Origin: Coriobacteriales bacterium
Lineage (GTDB): Bacteria > Actinomycetota > Coriobacteriia > Coriobacteriales > UBA8131
Length of the DNA stretch: 7,846 nt
NCBI GenBank assembly: GCA_031256575.1
Contig: JAIRQI010000040.1
Location: 1 to 7,846 of the forward strand
Reading direction: 5' to 3'
Below are positions 6,978 through 7,846 of the stretch, piece by piece (the first letter of the stretch is position 1; the number at the start of each line of letters is the position of its first letter). Under the pieces are notes generated by a model, which had not been told where the DNA came from, did not search any database, and saw only the letters and a program-made list of their open reading frames with translations. A program made the translations under genes and the position numbers.

Positions 6978-7247
6978 ATGACAACGTGCGTTCCTATACG
7001 CGAAATGAAAGATACTGCACGCTTTTCACGCTTAGTGGAGGAAGCTAAGGAGCCTGTCTCCGTTACCAGGAATGGCTACAGCCACCTTGTAGTGATGACT
7101 GCCGAAGCATACCAGGCACTGGAAGAACAGCTTGCTGAAGCCGAGTTGCTCGTGAAAATCGCTCAAGCGGAGGCCGATATAGCTAACAATCGCCTAGTCG
7201 ATGGTCAAGCGCACTTAGCTGCGCTACATGAGAAGTATGACTATTGA
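6978..7247 (+). CDS. Phd/YefM-family type II antitoxin
   Basis: This 89-residue protein begins with the classic Phd/YefM fold: residues about 5-45 carry PIREMKDTARFSRLVEEA, then PVSVTRNGYSHLVVMTAEAY, the N-terminal DNA-binding beta-alpha unit of the family. The rest (AEAELLVKIAQAEADIANNR) is charged and helical and should wrap the toxin. The family neutralises a RelE/ParE-type toxin and represses its own operon. It is the first gene of a two-gene operon, and its 3' end overlaps the toxin start. The promoter, the dyad and the AGGAGG site directly upstream all fit this role. The antitoxin family call is firm; the exact subgroup is not resolved. Confidence 0.88.
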   Translation: MTTCVPIREMKDTARFSRLVEEAKEPVSVTRNGYSHLVVMTAEAYQALEEQLAEAELLVKIAQAEADIANNRLVDGQAHLAALHEKYDY

Positions 7248-7542
7248 GTTCCTACTCACTGAACAGGCAGCAGCAGAGTACGAGGCGATTGTCTTGTATC
7301 TCTGTGATAGCCTCCAGAGTCCCCAGGCTGCTCAACACTTTGAAAGTGAGTTTCTACGGCTAGTTGAACTCGCTTCTACTCAACCAGAGCTGTTCCCTCT
7401 GTCCAGGCATACTCGGTTAGCAGAGCTTGGTTATAGGATTCTACTGGTTAATCGCTATATCGCACTTTACACCTATCGCGACAAGCAGGTGGTTATTGCT
7501 CATATCTTCCACCAGACGCAGGACTACTCGCGGCTTGTATAA
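7228..7542 (+). CDS. RelE/ParE-superfamily type II toxin
   Basis: The protein has 104 residues from ATG 7228, or 101 if translation begins at ATG 7237, which gives the more usual MTIEFLLTEQA opening. Family features are an N-terminal strand followed by helical AAAEYEAIVLYL, a helix with SPQAAQHFESEFLRLVELA, the block PELFPL, and the core strands YRILLVNRYIALYTY and VVIAHIFHQTQDY near the C-terminus. The HxxxDY ending resembles ParE and RelE relatives. The gene overlaps the antitoxin by 11-20 bases and has no strong ribosome site of its own, so translational coupling keeps toxin below antitoxin. Family members either cut mRNA on the ribosome (RelE) or poison gyrase (ParE); the sequence alone does not decide between these. 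Confidence 0.87.
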   Translation: MRSMTIEFLLTEQAAAEYEAIVLYLCDSLQSPQAAQHFESEFLRLVELASTQPELFPLSRHTRLAELGYRILLVNRYIALYTYRDKQVVIAHIFHQTQDYSRLV

Positions 7543-7547
7543 AACGA

Positions 7548-7846
7548 TTAAGCCAGGTCGATACCTGTCACATCCGGTGTTGGCTCGGTAAACGGGTCGA
7601 CCAGTTGTATGCCAAGACGTTTAAAACCTTTGGTGTTGCGCGTTGCCAGAACTGCCTTGCTGCTGGCACAGATAGCAGCAATCATTCCGTCCTCTACAGT
7701 GAGAACCCAGCCATCTTTCTGGCTCAAGTCTTGAAATAAGGCGTAACAACGTGCAGCAGGCCCATCATAAGGGAGCACCCGGTTATTGTAGCCAATGATT
7801 ATCTGCTCGATAGCCAGGAGCAGGTTCTCGCGCCGCTTGCCGACAG
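7548..7846 (-). CDS. PIN-domain toxin, VapC/FitB-like (5'-partial)
   Basis: On the minus strand the frame is open from the right edge to a TAA at 7548-7550, giving about 98 visible residues. The GTG at 7776-7778 is internal, because in-frame coding continues upstream through residues VGKRRENLLLAIEQIIIGYN. The visible part matches the C-terminal two thirds of a VapC/FitB PIN ribonuclease: VLPYDGPAARCYALF, then VEDGMIAAICASSKAVLATRN, then LGIQLVDPF. The N-terminal strand with the first catalytic Asp is off the window, as is the VapB/FitA-type antitoxin expected upstream. The D of EDGMIAA is kept, but the Asp usual in the ATRNxxDF motif is Gly here (ATRNTKGF), which could weaken metal binding. 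A 13-residue tail follows the usual family end at VDPF. Confidence 0.82.
   Translation of the reverse strand, partial: VGKRRENLLLAIEQIIIGYNNRVLPYDGPAARCYALFQDLSQKDGWVLTVEDGMIAAICASSKAVLATRNTKGFKRLGIQLVDPFTEPTPDVTGIDLA

Noticed and set aside
6812..7048. A 78-codon open frame on the plus strand ahead of the antitoxin
   Set aside because: It runs through the promoter, the operator dyad and the ribosome site, then overlaps the antitoxin in another frame. It has no ribosome site or recognisable motif of its own.

Overview
The window looks like accessory DNA from an anaerobic Gram-positive bacterium. A member of the Coriobacteriia (Actinomycetota) is my best guess. The guess rests on the style of the large surface protein (FIVAR-like repeats, beta-helix modules, a C-terminal dockerin), on the Phd/YefM antitoxin type and on a strong AGGAGG ribosome binding site. 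It comes from family resemblance and was not tested by any search.

Layout. Positions 2-4825 (+) hold the 3' part of one very large gene for an exported multi-domain protein; its 5' end and signal peptide lie off the left edge. It carries complete or partial FIVAR-like helical repeats, a duplicated beta-helix-like module and a C-terminal type I dockerin with two calcium-loop motifs. Positions 4826-5186 are non-coding, AT-rich on the right side, and hold two hairpins followed by a dense cluster of small repeats that surrounds two candidate promoters. Positions 5187-6704 (+) encode a 505-residue protein with an AlbA_2 (Schlafen-like) domain, a GHKL-type ATPase domain and a C-terminal winged helix. 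The repeat cluster in front of it is the most interesting unexplained structure here. At least nine copies of a half-site close to TTAGCAGAAA are present, some in tandem at 11-12 bp and some as long inverted pairs that overlap both candidate -35 boxes.

Positions 6705-6977 are non-coding with several short inverted and direct repeats and an extended -10 promoter. They lead into a two-gene toxin-antitoxin operon: a Phd/YefM-type antitoxin (6978-7247) and an overlapping RelE/ParE-type toxin (7228-7542). Five bases beyond the toxin stop, on the other strand, is the C-terminal part of a PIN-domain (VapC/FitB-like) toxin that runs off the right edge (7548-7846).

How they fit together. The surface gene is a cell-envelope or secreted adhesin or carbohydrate-associated factor and has no visible functional link to the rest. 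The right half resembles a small stability or defence island: a solo, probably self-regulated AlbA_2/ATPase regulator beside two tail-to-tail type II toxin modules. Base composition supports a patchwork: hand-counted 60-base lines are about 58% GC in most of the surface gene, 37-42% in a patch around 2101-2280, 27% in the repeat cluster and 38-48% in the AlbA_2 gene.
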